A stretch of 64,000 bases of DNA. Origin: an uncultured Bacteroidales bacterium (lineage in GTDB: Bacteria; Bacteroidota; Bacteroidia; Bacteroidales; Bacteroidaceae). How positions within the stretch are numbered: position 1 is the stretch's first letter; each line of letters begins with the position of its first letter. The notes beneath the pieces are model-generated. The model did no database searches. It saw only the letters and a program-made list of their open reading frames with translations, and was not told the origin of the DNA. Location of the stretch: the NCBI GenBank assembly GCA_902760315.1, contig CACWFV010000005.1, positions 1 to 64,000 on the forward strand, given 5' to 3'. Shown piece after piece: positions 6,605 through 15,252 of this stretch. Position numbers and translations under genes: made by a program.

Positions 6605-8618
6605 TACGCAGCACGATGAACTCCGTGCGGCGGTTCAGCTGGTTACACTGTTCCTGCTGTTCTTCCTCCTTCAGCGCCTTGATAAACTCCTCCGTCAAGA
6701 CGTCGCCCTCCTTCAGGAACGGGTAGCGCTCCGTCAGCTTCTTGCGGATGGTCTTCGGTTTCTCCTTGCCGTAGCCCACCGGTTTCAGTCGGTCTGCGGC
6801 CACGCCGTGGGCTGTCAGGTATTCCACCACGCTCTCGGCACGCCGCTGGGCCAGTCGTTTGTTATATTCTGCCGAACCTTTGTAGTCGCAGTGGGCCGAC
6901 AACTCTATTGTCACGTTGGGGTTTTCCTCCAGCAGCGTCACCAACTTGTCCAGCGCTACTGTAGACTCCGGGCGCAGCGTGGCCTTGTCGAAGTCGTAGA
7001 AGATGTTCTCTATCAGCACCGGTGCCGTGATGCTGGCCAGCGGGAACTGCAGCACATACTCCTCCGACTCCGTGACGGGCTCCACGCGCAAGTGCTCCTG
7101 GTGGTTCAGATAGCCCTTGCAGGTGCCCAAGAAGACGTAGTCCACGCCGGGCTTGATCTGTTGTGTAAACGAACCGTCGCCCTTGACGCTCAGTTTCATG
7201 TTGGTGCCGTCGTTGCCCACCATGTACACCTGCGCCTGTGGCAGTTCGTAGCCGTCCTGCTCGTACACCCAGCCCTTCACCGTCTGCACAATCTCCGGGT
7301 TGTAGAACGAGTAGATGTGGTCCCAGCCCTTGCCGTCGCCGCGGTTGCTGCTGAAGAATCCCTGGTTGAGCAGTCCCTCAAAGGTCATGCCGAAGTCGTC
7401 GCCCTGCGAGTTGAGCGGATAACCGGGGTGTTCCACCTGTAGGAGTGGCAACGTCTTCTCGTCGCTTTTGTTTTTCAGTTCTTCACCTTTTACTATATAG
7501 ATGTCCAGTCCGCCCATACCCTCATGGCCGTTGCTGCTGAAATAGAGGTCGCCATTGGGCCGGAAGGTGGGAAACTCTTCGTCGCCCGCTGTGTTGACGG
7601 CCGACCCCAGGTTCTCAACGCCACCCAGTCCGTCTTCCATGATGCGCACGCGCCAGAGGTCGTAGCCGCCCATACCCCCTGGCATGTTGCTGCAGAAGTA
7701 GAGCCACTGGCCGTCGGGCGATACGGCGGGGTGGGCGTAGGCCGACAGCGTGTCACGCGTAATCTGCAGTTCGGTGGCCTTGCTCCATGCTGCGTCGGAG
7801 CGCTGGCTGGTCATGATGGTGGCATAGCGCGGATAGGATGCATCCGTGCGACACTGCGTCAGGTACATCGTCTTGCCGTCAGGCGAGAAACTGCAGGCCC
7901 CCTCGTCCCAGTCGGTGTTCAGGTCAGAGTCTATCACCTCCGGGCGCTGCCACTTGCCTTTGTCGTCTTTTTGCGACAGGAAGATGTCGGCATTCTTCGT
8001 CCCCGTGATGCCACTCATCTCGTCGCCGCTGGCTTGGTTGCGCGTCGAGGTAAAGTACAGTTGGTTGTTCTCTTCGCCACTCAGCATGGGTGAGTATTCG
8101 GAACGGCGCGAGTCAAACAGCCGCTCCCGCTTCACGGTATACTGCGAGCCCTCCTTCTTCCATTCCGGAGCCTGCTGTGCCGAGCGCAGTCCGACACGTG
8201 CCAGTTGCGCATAGCGCCGTGCGTCCTCGCTGCCGAGGCTGCTGATGGTGTCCAGAAACTGCTGATAGCTGCGGGCAGCATCCTTGTAACTGCCCCCTTT
8301 CATCTGTTGCTGAGCCAGATGCAGGTAGGTCAGCGAGTCTGTCTGCTTATAGCGAATGGCATTATTGTAGGCGGCAATGGCCTTCTGCGTATAGTTGATG
8401 CGGCGGTAACAGTCGGCCATCTTCAGTGCCACCTGTCCGCGCTGTGCGCGCTCCTTGGCCGGCGTCTGTGAGTATGCCTTCTTATACTGCGTCGATGCGT
8501 CATAGTATTCCCCCAAAGCATAGAACTTATCTCCTTTCTTGATAGCCTGTTCAGCGCCACACCCCGTCAGGAGCATGGCCGTCATCAGGAAGCCTATCAG
8601 TAAACAATTCTGCCGCAT
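6576..8618 (-). CDS. porE: PorE-like OmpA-family lipoprotein (TPR, propeller, OmpA)
   Basis: A multidomain outer-membrane lipoprotein with lipobox LLTGC. Domain order: TPR-like helices (about 25-140, GDKFYALGEYYDASTQYKKA), WD40/PD40 beta-propeller repeats (about 165-400; ACSFSPDGKTMYL, PAVSPDGQWLYFCSN, PTFRPNGDLYFSSN), a carboxypeptidase-regulatory-like fold (about 440-530), and a C-terminal OmpA peptidoglycan-binding domain (YDFDKATLRPES...LSAHCDYKGSAEYNKRLAQRRAESV). This four-part order is that of PorE, which anchors the type IX secretion machinery to peptidoglycan. The start is at 8618 (MRQNC) because the upstream ATG at 8636 would lengthen the signal peptide. PorE homology is inferred from architecture; other Bacteroidota OmpA/TPR/PD40 lipoproteins share it. 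Confidence 0.75.
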   Translation of the reverse strand: MRQNCLLIGFLMTAMLLTGCGAEQAIKKGDKFYALGEYYDASTQYKKAYSQTPAKERAQRGQVALKMADCYRRINYTQKAIAAYNNAIRYKQTDSLTYLHLAQQQMKGGSYKDAARSYQQFLDTISSLGSEDARRYAQLARVGLRSAQQAPEWKKEGSQYTVKRERLFDSRRSEYSPMLSGEENNQLYFTSTRNQASGDEMSGITGTKNADIFLSQKDDKGKWQRPEVIDSDLNTDWDEGACSFSPDGKTMYLTQCRTDASYPRYATIMTSQRSDAAWSKATELQITRDTLSAYAHPAVSPDGQWLYFCSNMPGGMGGYDLWRVRIMEDGLGGVENLGSAVNTAGDEEFPTFRPNGDLYFSSNGHEGMGGLDIYIVKGEELKNKSDEKTLPLLQVEHPGYPLNSQGDDFGMTFEGLLNQGFFSSNRGDGKGWDHIYSFYNPEIVQTVKGWVYEQDGYELPQAQVYMVGNDGTNMKLSVKGDGSFTQQIKPGVDYVFLGTCKGYLNHQEHLRVEPVTESEEYVLQFPLASITAPVLIENIFYDFDKATLRPESTVALDKLVTLLEENPNVTIELSAHCDYKGSAEYNKRLAQRRAESVVEYLTAHGVAADRLKPVGYGKEKPKTIRKKLTERYPFLKEGDVLTEEFIKALKEEEQQEQCNQLNRRTEFIVLRTTYGLFPKK

Positions 8619-8679
8619 ACTTTCTTTATAACGCACTCCGTCGCGTTTTATTGTGCGCCCAGCCTTTTCGTCCGCGGCT

Positions 8680-9225
8680 TCAGGGCTGGCGGCACTCGTC
8701 AGTCAGCCGTCTGATGTCATCCAGACAAGTGGCCACGCCAATGTTGTCGCGCCAACGGCCGCGTACCATGCCGCGCTGCTGAAGGTCGTCCAACATGCTG
8801 ATGGTGGAGTCCCAGAAGCCCAGCATGTTATAGAGTATCACGCGCTTGCGGTGGTAGCCTATGGTGCGGCTGGCCGCTACGGTGAACACCTCGTCCAGTG
8901 TACCTATGCCGCCAGGCAGCGCTATAAACAGGTCGCTCTCGTCAAGCATCAACTGCTTGCGCTCGCTCAGGTTGTTACAGGTCAGCACACGGTCGTTAAA
9001 CTGCGACGTGCGCCCCGTCTCCTCCACAATGGTGGGCACCACGCCCACCGTCTTGCCGCCAGCCTCCTTGACAGCCTTGGCAAGACACTCCATCAGTCCT
9101 TGGTTCACGCCACCAAAAACGATCTGATGACCACTCTTTGCCACCCATCGTCCCAGTTCCTCAGTCAACTGAAAATAGGCAGCATCAATCTGATTGTTTG
9201 CCGAACAGAAAACGCCAATATTCAT
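8680..9225 (-). CDS. LOG-family (TIGR00730) nucleotide phosphoribohydrolase
   Basis: A Rossmann-fold LOG protein that hydrolyses nucleoside monophosphates to base and ribose-5-phosphate (cytokinin-activating in other organisms). Diagnostic motifs are IGVFCSAN at the N-terminus and PGGIGTLDE in the active site. The usual GGGxxGLMG reads GGVNQGLME here, a mild deviation. The start is set at 9225 (MNIGVFCSAN); the longer frame to 9270 runs into the TACTTTTG promoter element at 9248-9255. A truncated paralog lies at 16259-16411. Confidence 0.88.
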   Translation of the reverse strand: MNIGVFCSANNQIDAAYFQLTEELGRWVAKSGHQIVFGGVNQGLMECLAKAVKEAGGKTVGVVPTIVEETGRTSQFNDRVLTCNNLSERKQLMLDESDLFIALPGGIGTLDEVFTVAASRTIGYHRKRVILYNMLGFWDSTISMLDDLQQRGMVRGRWRDNIGVATCLDDIRRLTDECRQP

Positions 9226-9247
9226 ATTTATTCTATTATTACTGTTG

Positions 9248-9255
9248 CAAAAGTA
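9248..9255 (-). promoter_or_regulatory. -7 element (TACTTTTG) for the LOG gene
   Basis: TAnnTTTG match 22 bp upstream of the ATG at 9225. It supports that start. Confidence 0.55.
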
Positions 9256-9428
9256 CAGAATTATTTCCATTCTCCATACGCAATCCTCAAAGAATTTTGC
9301 AAACTGGGCTTGCAGAGCGTGTCAATACCGCTATTTAAAGAATTGCTACCTGCCTGTGTATTAGTAACTTAACCATTTCTATCTGTGTCAATGGCATGAT
9401 GGCTATTGACAAGAGCTTTTTTATTTAC

Positions 9429-9436
9429 TACCTTTG
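9429..9436 (+). promoter_or_regulatory. -7 element (TACCTTTG) for the TPR gene
   Basis: TAnnTTTG match 40 bp upstream of the ATG at 9477. It marks the start of the accessory block. Confidence 0.55.
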
Positions 9437-9476
9437 CATCGACATACTTATCAATCAAGAGTGTTAATCCAACGGA

Positions 9477-10709
9477 ATGGAGTCGCCAGTTGATGTCAAG
9501 GGGCGCAAATGGCAGGCAGCTGACGACTCCGTTATTTTAAAAAGTATGAAAGATGAAAAAGAGTATGATTATATCGAAAGAAATGGTTACCTGCTGAGCA
9601 TGCTTTCCGCCTGGTCGCAAACTGACGAGATAAGTAAGGAACAGGCGGACAAGTTGAATGCTATTACCATCAAGTTGATGGACCAGAAACGATATGACGA
9701 TGCCATCAAAGCCAAGGAGCGTGAACTCGTCATTCTGAAATCGCTGTATGGTGAAACGGATAGCACTTACATCAAACAGTTTGCTTTCAGCGCAAAGTTG
9801 TATTACAGGAACAAGCAGTCAGCTGAAGCTATCAACGTGATAGAGAAGGCTGCAAACCTTTATGCTACAAATGTCAGCAATAACGATGCTCTGTATGCGT
9901 ATTATCTGGACAATCTGTCATTGTATCAGCTCTCAGTCAATGATTATGTCAAAGCTGCGGAAAACTGTAGGAAAGCATTAACTATCTATGAGAAGTTGGG
10001 TCGTAACGATTATGACTTGGCTGTTATTCTAATGCATATGGCAGAGGCTAGCCATTATATTGACCAGACATCAGAGGCTATCAAATACGAGCTACGAGCT
10101 CTGAATATTATCAAGAAAATATGTGGCGAGCACTCTGATGAGTATCTTGACGAACTGCCCTATCTGCACAAATACTATACTGCTGTAAACGACGAGAAAA
10201 ACGCCAAGCAGGTGGAAGACAAGATAGCCAGACTAAACAAAGAAAAGGAAGAAGGCATTGTTGACCTTCCTGAGCCTATCATCTTCAAAAGTGCAGAAGA
10301 ATGTCGTGAGCATAATAGCGATGCATTCGAATGTATTAAATACTACCTGACTCATAAGGTTAGTGCCCCACAGATAGATCAGGCTGCAAGGTATATTCTT
10401 AATTGGAGCGAAGCAAGTGCTGATGTGACTATCAATATTGGTAAAGAGATGGCCCCTCTGGCTTCCGAAAAGAATCCTGCTTATTTGGTTGCCTATATCG
10501 CCTCTTGCAGCTATGTCTGTCTGACGGAAGACATGAAAGAGCTTGACGAGCAACATTTTATTCAGGCCATTGACATCCTCCTCCAGTTCTACAAACCCAA
10601 CAGCCAGCTGACAGGCAAGGTTGACTTATTGGAAAACTACTTGAAGTTAGAAGAAAAGGGCAAACTGGAAAAGACCCTTCGCAAAGTTTTTGCGGAAGAG
10701 AAGAAATAA
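9477..10709 (+). CDS. tetratricopeptide-repeat protein, function unknown
   Basis: A 410-aa, mostly helical protein. Residues about 60-245 carry TPR-like pairs resembling kinesin-light-chain repeats (DDAIKAKERELVILKSLYG, YVKAAENCRKALTIYEKLG, TSEAIKYELRALNIIKKICG). The C-terminal 150 residues are helical without recognisable repeats. No signal peptide is present at the only possible start, since an in-frame stop lies 12 bp upstream, so the protein looks cytosolic. Base composition is more AT-rich than the flanking housekeeping genes. The next gene begins 13 bp downstream, suggesting a two-gene unit. No specific function is recognised. Confidence 0.75.
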   Translation: MESPVDVKGRKWQAADDSVILKSMKDEKEYDYIERNGYLLSMLSAWSQTDEISKEQADKLNAITIKLMDQKRYDDAIKAKERELVILKSLYGETDSTYIKQFAFSAKLYYRNKQSAEAINVIEKAANLYATNVSNNDALYAYYLDNLSLYQLSVNDYVKAAENCRKALTIYEKLGRNDYDLAVILMHMAEASHYIDQTSEAIKYELRALNIIKKICGEHSDEYLDELPYLHKYYTAVNDEKNAKQVEDKIARLNKEKEEGIVDLPEPIIFKSAEECREHNSDAFECIKYYLTHKVSAPQIDQAARYILNWSEASADVTINIGKEMAPLASEKNPAYLVAYIASCSYVCLTEDMKELDEQHFIQAIDILLQFYKPNSQLTGKVDLLENYLKLEEKGKLEKTLRKVFAEEKK

Positions 10710-10722
10710 TAGGCTCATTTTT

Positions 10723-12399
10723 ATGCATCAGAAGGATAAAATATATGAACGAATAGCAATGCTTAAAAGTCGAAAAGCAGAATTAGACAGCAAAACATTA
10801 AAGTTGTTTAATGCTTTTTGTGATACAAATTGTGGAGAAGATGATGGTTTTATAGACGTTTTATTTCCTATTCTTGTTCCAACGAAAATCGGCTTTGAAG
10901 ATCTTCATGAGGGAGTGTTTAGTTCTTTTATTCATTTCATATTGGATGACGAATATGCTTCCATTTTTTATAGCTATCTTCACTTAGAAGAAAATAGTTC
11001 ATGTGTACGTTACCCCCTTATTAAGCCAATGAGGAACAAACGTCCTGTCGTTCATGCCATTTATATTAATATTGCTATAACCAATTTCTTCTACCTCAAT
11101 GCTTATGGATGGAGTGAGCGTCAGCTCTTTATTGATGAATCATCTAAAGAGACATCCGCTTTGCCAGAACTAAGTGCTACAGAATGGCTCGCAGGACGAA
11201 TATACCAAAATGATCAGCAAATAATTGACAGTCTTTTTCAATCCTTAATAGACGGTAGCTGGACAGAACGATGGCGCACTTATTTTTTATGGGCGATTTC
11301 ACTCAGTGGAAATCAGAAGTTAATAGATCAGCTGTGCAATATACTGGGAAATGAAGCCTATCGAGGAATGAGTGATGATGTTGTCAGAGCTCTTTGTGAT
11401 GGGCACGCCAACTGTATGCTAACTCTTTTACATTTTACACTTGATTCCTATTTAAAAAATGGCGATTGGATGCTAAATGGAGTTTATGATGACTTTGTCA
11501 TAAATGAAATATTCCATAAGTTTGGTCTTGACTATTTACCAATAGAGGAGGAGTATAATGCATTAACCCTACTCATTGGTTGTTTGGAAAGTGAGATACA
11601 AAGAAATGAAGCACTCTCGTCAGACGTCTTTCTCAATACGTACATAGGCTTGGCGACCACGGCCTTTTACAATGGTGAATTAGTATGGGACAAGGCTAAT
11701 CAATTCAACAACGAAGGGTCGGAAATGCATATCAAAGCAGCCCTATTGTACTATAGTCATACGTGGACGATGCAAGCATACCACGTACTATCCACAAGGG
11801 TTATGGAAAAATGGAGTCATAATCTGTCTGTGATGGCTTATGCCGTTCCAGGATTTATGAACCGTATTGATATGACAGGGCGCTGGAAAGAAATCCATAT
11901 GTGCGACATTTCTGAATTCTTGTGTACTGAAGATGACCTTAGAAAAATGTATTATTTCTTTAAAGACCTTCTTTCTAATCTTCCTCCAAAACTAACTTAT
12001 CAGGAAATGACAGCATATTGGGAGTATAAAAAGCTGACACGTTCAGAGGTTATAGCAAAGATGGCAGCAATTGTATGGTTCCTTGATGACAAGAAGCTCA
12101 AGGACGACGTGATTGACTTTATAGAACAAAGTGAATGTATTGGAGTTTTCATAAAGCTATGCCTCGGGAAACCTCGTGGAAAAAAACAACTCAGATTTCT
12201 TATTCAGTCGCTTGGTTGCAGAAGAGAAGATGCTAGATGCTGGGCATACTCCATAGTCAAAAATCTAAAGTTGTCTTCCAAAGAAATGGATCAAATGAAG
12301 AAGTTACAAAAATCAAAATACATAAAGACTCGCCAAATGGTAAAAGAAATAGAGGATTCACAGAGCCAGATTTTTGATTTCAGCCATTCAACTAAATGA
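10723..12399 (+). CDS. unknown 558-aa helical protein, accessory
   Basis: I do not recognise a family. The start is taken at 10723 (MHQKDKIYERIAML); the frame extends to a TTG at 10690 inside the previous gene. The sequence is predicted largely helical with many aromatic residues, no signal peptide and no clear transmembrane segment. Blocks such as LFQSLIDGSWTERWRTYFLWAISL could be HEAT-like. It ends with a basic/polar tail (KLQKSKYIKTRQMVKEIEDS). It is distinctly AT-rich against its neighbourhood, suggesting transfer. Placed 13 bp after the TPR gene, it may act with it. Confidence 0.7.
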   Translation: MHQKDKIYERIAMLKSRKAELDSKTLKLFNAFCDTNCGEDDGFIDVLFPILVPTKIGFEDLHEGVFSSFIHFILDDEYASIFYSYLHLEENSSCVRYPLIKPMRNKRPVVHAIYINIAITNFFYLNAYGWSERQLFIDESSKETSALPELSATEWLAGRIYQNDQQIIDSLFQSLIDGSWTERWRTYFLWAISLSGNQKLIDQLCNILGNEAYRGMSDDVVRALCDGHANCMLTLLHFTLDSYLKNGDWMLNGVYDDFVINEIFHKFGLDYLPIEEEYNALTLLIGCLESEIQRNEALSSDVFLNTYIGLATTAFYNGELVWDKANQFNNEGSEMHIKAALLYYSHTWTMQAYHVLSTRVMEKWSHNLSVMAYAVPGFMNRIDMTGRWKEIHMCDISEFLCTEDDLRKMYYFFKDLLSNLPPKLTYQEMTAYWEYKKLTRSEVIAKMAAIVWFLDDKKLKDDVIDFIEQSECIGVFIKLCLGKPRGKKQLRFLIQSLGCRREDARCWAYSIVKNLKLSSKEMDQMKKLQKSKYIKTRQMVKEIEDSQSQIFDFSHSTK

Positions 12400-12474
12400 A
12401 CGATAATGCAGACCGGGGGTTCTTTGATCTGAAGAATCACTGGGTTTTGATTACTCTTTGACGACAACCCAAAA

Positions 12475-12554
12475 CAAGTGTCATACCTAACAGAATGAAT
12501 AACAATACATTATGTGTGACAGTGGCACTTGTTTTCTCGTATTTTCTTCTGTAA
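12475..12554. repeat. 80-bp repeat with hairpin, copy 1
   Basis: About 90% identical to 13570-13649 and the same length. It has outward arms CAAGTGTCA...TGTGACAG(TG)GCACTTG that can form an imperfect hairpin. The copies flank the kinase-like gene, each upstream of a promoter. Confidence 0.85.
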
Positions 12555-12599
12555 GGGAGTCTCTTTAGGAATATCCCCTCAGCTATTTTAGAATGTAAA

Positions 12600-12631
12600 T
12601 TTGGAGATTTGAAAATTAGTTTGTATCTTTG
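12600..12631 (+). promoter_or_regulatory. TTTG-N20-TATCTTTG promoter for the kinase-like gene
   Basis: A complete Bacteroidota promoter: -33 TTTG at 12600-12603 and -7 TATCTTTG at 12624-12631, 29 bp before the ATG. Confidence 0.75.
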
Positions 12632-12660
12632 CAGCAAGAAATCAATTAACTGTCAATAAT

Positions 12661-13479
12661 ATGAATAATGCAGACTTCTGGGCCTCTGTCAGAGCAATAA
12701 TCGATGATGGATTCACGCCAGAGGGGTTGCGCAAACTTGACTATTATGCAGAACAATTTATTAGCGGAAGGTTGGTTTATCAACGATTTTCACCGCGAGA
12801 ACAGCATGGCTGCGCAGAGGGCGGTGAAGCAAATGTCATTGCATCCCTACTCGCGGGAGCAGAAGATAGAGCAGGTTCAAATGCTGAGGAAACAGTCAGC
12901 GACTTCGAAAAAGAACGCCAACTTGCTGCGCAGCAAGAAGCTTGTATAGAGCAATGGGCTAAAGCTGTAGGTTGCTGGACTGAACAGGCAGAGGATTTCT
13001 TGACGCAGGTCTTGGGTGAAGAAATTGCAGAAGGTGGTGAAGCAAAGGTCTATGATCATGGTGCAACACTCATAAAGAGTATTGGTCTGGATTACTTTAT
13101 TCTGCCAATACTTGCCTTAGACAGAATAGCGCTCCATAATGCTTATTTCCCTGAAACGCGACTTGTTGTACTGGGATTTGGCAGAAATAGCAATGGTGAG
13201 TTCAAGATTCTCGTTGAACAGCCATATATTCATGGTACACATCTTTCTGATGAGGAAATCGCAATGTTTATGGAAAAGATGGGCTTTTCATTAAAGAATG
13301 CTCGAAATTGGACATTTGCAACCCCAGAGATATACCTAAGCGACATGCATGACGAGAATGTGATTCAATCTGACTATGGACCTATATGTGTTGTAGATTG
13401 CGACATCCGCATCAATACCCCAGAATTACGACAAGGAGGAGTAAGGACACTAACAACCGAAATAGTTTATAGAGATTGA
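12661..13479 (+). CDS. putative polyvalent-protein-kinase-like protein
   Basis: A 272-aa protein. Its C-terminal half resembles the kinase-like domain of Bacteroidota 'polyvalent protein kinase' proteins: GGEAKVYDHGATLIKSI reads as a glycine-rich loop and lysine strand, FKILVEQPYI as the hinge, and YLSDMHDENVI with ICVVDCDIRI as catalytic and metal-binding loops. The N-terminal half (about 1-110) is Glu/Gln-rich and contains a second GGEANV motif echoing GGEAKV. Such domains are known from mobile elements and phage polyvalent proteins; activity here is unproven. It is flanked by two 80-bp repeats. Confidence 0.6.
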   Translation: MNNADFWASVRAIIDDGFTPEGLRKLDYYAEQFISGRLVYQRFSPREQHGCAEGGEANVIASLLAGAEDRAGSNAEETVSDFEKERQLAAQQEACIEQWAKAVGCWTEQAEDFLTQVLGEEIAEGGEAKVYDHGATLIKSIGLDYFILPILALDRIALHNAYFPETRLVVLGFGRNSNGEFKILVEQPYIHGTHLSDEEIAMFMEKMGFSLKNARNWTFATPEIYLSDMHDENVIQSDYGPICVVDCDIRINTPELRQGGVRTLTTEIVYRD

Positions 13480-13569
13480 AATCTAAGGAATCCTGTTTCT
13501 TTATTCTTTAGGCAATATACAATTATCTAAAAACGATTATCTTTTTTGGATAATTATTTTCACTCAGAG

Positions 13570-13649
13570 CAAGTGTCACACCTAACAGAATGAATAACAA
13601 TACATTATGTGTGACAGTGATACTTGTTTTCTTGCAATTTTTTCTGTAA
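13570..13649. repeat. 80-bp repeat with hairpin, copy 2
   Basis: Second copy of 12475-12554, offset 1095 bp. It lies between the kinase-like gene and the next promoter. Confidence 0.85.
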
Positions 13650-13673
13650 TGTGTACAAAATATACTCAGTACA

Positions 13674-13705
13674 TTTGCATAGATATTGAAAATAATGTAA
13701 CTTTG
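13674..13705 (+). promoter_or_regulatory. TTTG-N20-TAACTTTG promoter
   Basis: -33 TTTG at 13674-13677 and -7 TAACTTTG at 13698-13705, 13 bp before the ATG at 13719. Its spacing is identical to the promoter at 12600-12631. Confidence 0.75.
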
Positions 13706-13718
13706 CAGGATAATTCAG

Positions 13719-14654
13719 ATGACTAAAGAAGAATCAAATCAAAATGGAGATATGGAATGGATGAGACGCTTAACGAGATTCAATCAAAAACATGTCCCCG
13801 TGATTGGATTTCTCGCACCTATATTAACAACCATCTGCCTGCTCAGTGCTTGCCAAAGGGCAGAAACGCCAACACCATCACAAACTAAAGAGGATGGTGT
13901 GGATAGTGCAGCCATCTATCAGGAGTGGGCTTACCGGGAGATTTTCGCCAACACCTTAGGTAAAGCAGAGGAATACGCCTATCGTTCTGCCATGTTGAGC
14001 AAGGATTCCGTTATGGAAAACAGTTCCATGATACTACTCTGCTACATTTATTATCGGGAAGGCAAACAAGATCAGCTGCAGATGCTGATGCAGACCATCT
14101 CTCCAGAAAGCTATACGAACGTCATGGATATACAATGGCAGGTGGAACAAGCAAAGACAAACCATGAGCGCCAGTTATATGCCATCGCCATCATACTACT
14201 GCTGCTGATTTCCGGCATTGTCTGCTATTGGTATATCCACCGGATGCGGGCACAGGCTGTCTTGTATCAGCATCGAATAGACCGGGTGCGCCAAGAATTG
14301 CTTAGCAAGGAGTCAAACCCTACCGAGTTTGCCACACTATCCATCAATGAGGCAAAACAAGGCATCGATGTTCTCTTTGCCATCATCAACGACCAAAATA
14401 TCAGTCAGATGGGCAAGGAGGAGGAACAAGCCGTACTCAAGGCACTTCCCTTCATTGACGCCCCCCTTGCAGCACTGTTAGCAAAAGCCTCCTCGCCCCT
14501 AACTCCCAAGGAGACCTATTTCTGCATCATGGAGTACTATGGCAAGAACGATCGCCAGAAAGCCCGTTCCTTCTGTTGCTCAGAACAGGCTATCCGCAGC
14601 ACCAAGAGCCGCCTCAACAAGAAGATAGATCTCTCTATCCTGCATTTGGAGTAA
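13719..14654 (+). CDS. membrane protein with TPR-like N-half and HTH-like C-terminus
   Basis: A 311-aa protein. A hydrophobic segment at about 28-45 ends in a lipobox-like LLSAC; helical TPR-like text follows (EWAYREIFANTLGKAEEYAYRSA), then a strong transmembrane helix at about 152-172 (LYAIAIILLLLISGIVCYW). The cytoplasmic C-terminus carries a LuxR-like HTH pattern (SPLTPKETYFCIMEYYGKN...CSEQAIRSTKSRLNKK). This architecture recalls Bacteroidota membrane-anchored TPR transcription regulators. It overlaps the convergent radical SAM gene by 20 bp. Confidence 0.65.
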   Translation: MTKEESNQNGDMEWMRRLTRFNQKHVPVIGFLAPILTTICLLSACQRAETPTPSQTKEDGVDSAAIYQEWAYREIFANTLGKAEEYAYRSAMLSKDSVMENSSMILLCYIYYREGKQDQLQMLMQTISPESYTNVMDIQWQVEQAKTNHERQLYAIAIILLLLISGIVCYWYIHRMRAQAVLYQHRIDRVRQELLSKESNPTEFATLSINEAKQGIDVLFAIINDQNISQMGKEEEQAVLKALPFIDAPLAALLAKASSPLTPKETYFCIMEYYGKNDRQKARSFCCSEQAIRSTKSRLNKKIDLSILHLE

Positions 14655-15252
14655 TATACTGGAAGCGGTCAAAGTCTTTGAAACCCATCGCTTCCAGCTG
14701 TTGCTGGCTACGTTCCACATCCTGCTCTGTATTGTAATCAGGTATATGAGGCAGCCGAATAGTTACCTTACCAGTATCTACATGGGCAGCTAACCACCGG
14801 AGGTTTCCGATAACATGACGATTCGACTTGCCAGTATAGCGATGATAGATGTCAGGATTCATATCCTTCACATCTATATAATAGTGGTCAACGTAAGGAG
14901 CGACAGCCTCTAAATGACGTCGTTCAACATTCAGCGAAGTCTCCACATAAACCCTCCATTCCATCGGGCGAGAGTTGCAAAAATCAACGATTCCATCGCT
15001 ACGCAACAATGGTTCCCCTCCCCCAAAGACAACACCACCACTCGTTGCCTTGTAATAGAGGTCATCAACCATCACCTCACCAAGAATATCCCGCATCTCC
15101 ATCTCACACCAAATACCATCAGTCCTAAGGCACTGTGAATTGAGGCAGTACTTACAGCGCAACGGACAGCCATGAAAGGCCACAAGGGTGGTCACCCCTT
15201 GTCCGTCAGTAGCCAGTCGGTGGCGACAAATGCCAATCAATGGGAGTTTCAT
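14635..15252 (-). CDS. radical SAM activase (4Fe-4S, PflA-like)
   Basis: A 205-aa protein of the radical SAM superfamily. The cluster motif CPLRCKYC and the SAM-binding GGGEP (VVFGGGEPLL) are both intact, and the HYYIDVKDMNPDIY segment is typical of glycyl-radical-enzyme activases. No cognate glycyl radical enzyme is in the window. The start is set at 15252 (MKLPLIGICRHRLATDGQG) because that ATG overlaps the stop of the upstream TonB gene as ATGA; the frame itself extends to 15324. Translation is therefore probably coupled to the TonB-like protein. Confidence 0.85.
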   Translation of the reverse strand: MKLPLIGICRHRLATDGQGVTTLVAFHGCPLRCKYCLNSQCLRTDGIWCEMEMRDILGEVMVDDLYYKATSGGVVFGGGEPLLRSDGIVDFCNSRPMEWRVYVETSLNVERRHLEAVAPYVDHYYIDVKDMNPDIYHRYTGKSNRHVIGNLRWLAAHVDTGKVTIRLPHIPDYNTEQDVERSQQQLEAMGFKDFDRFQYITPNAG

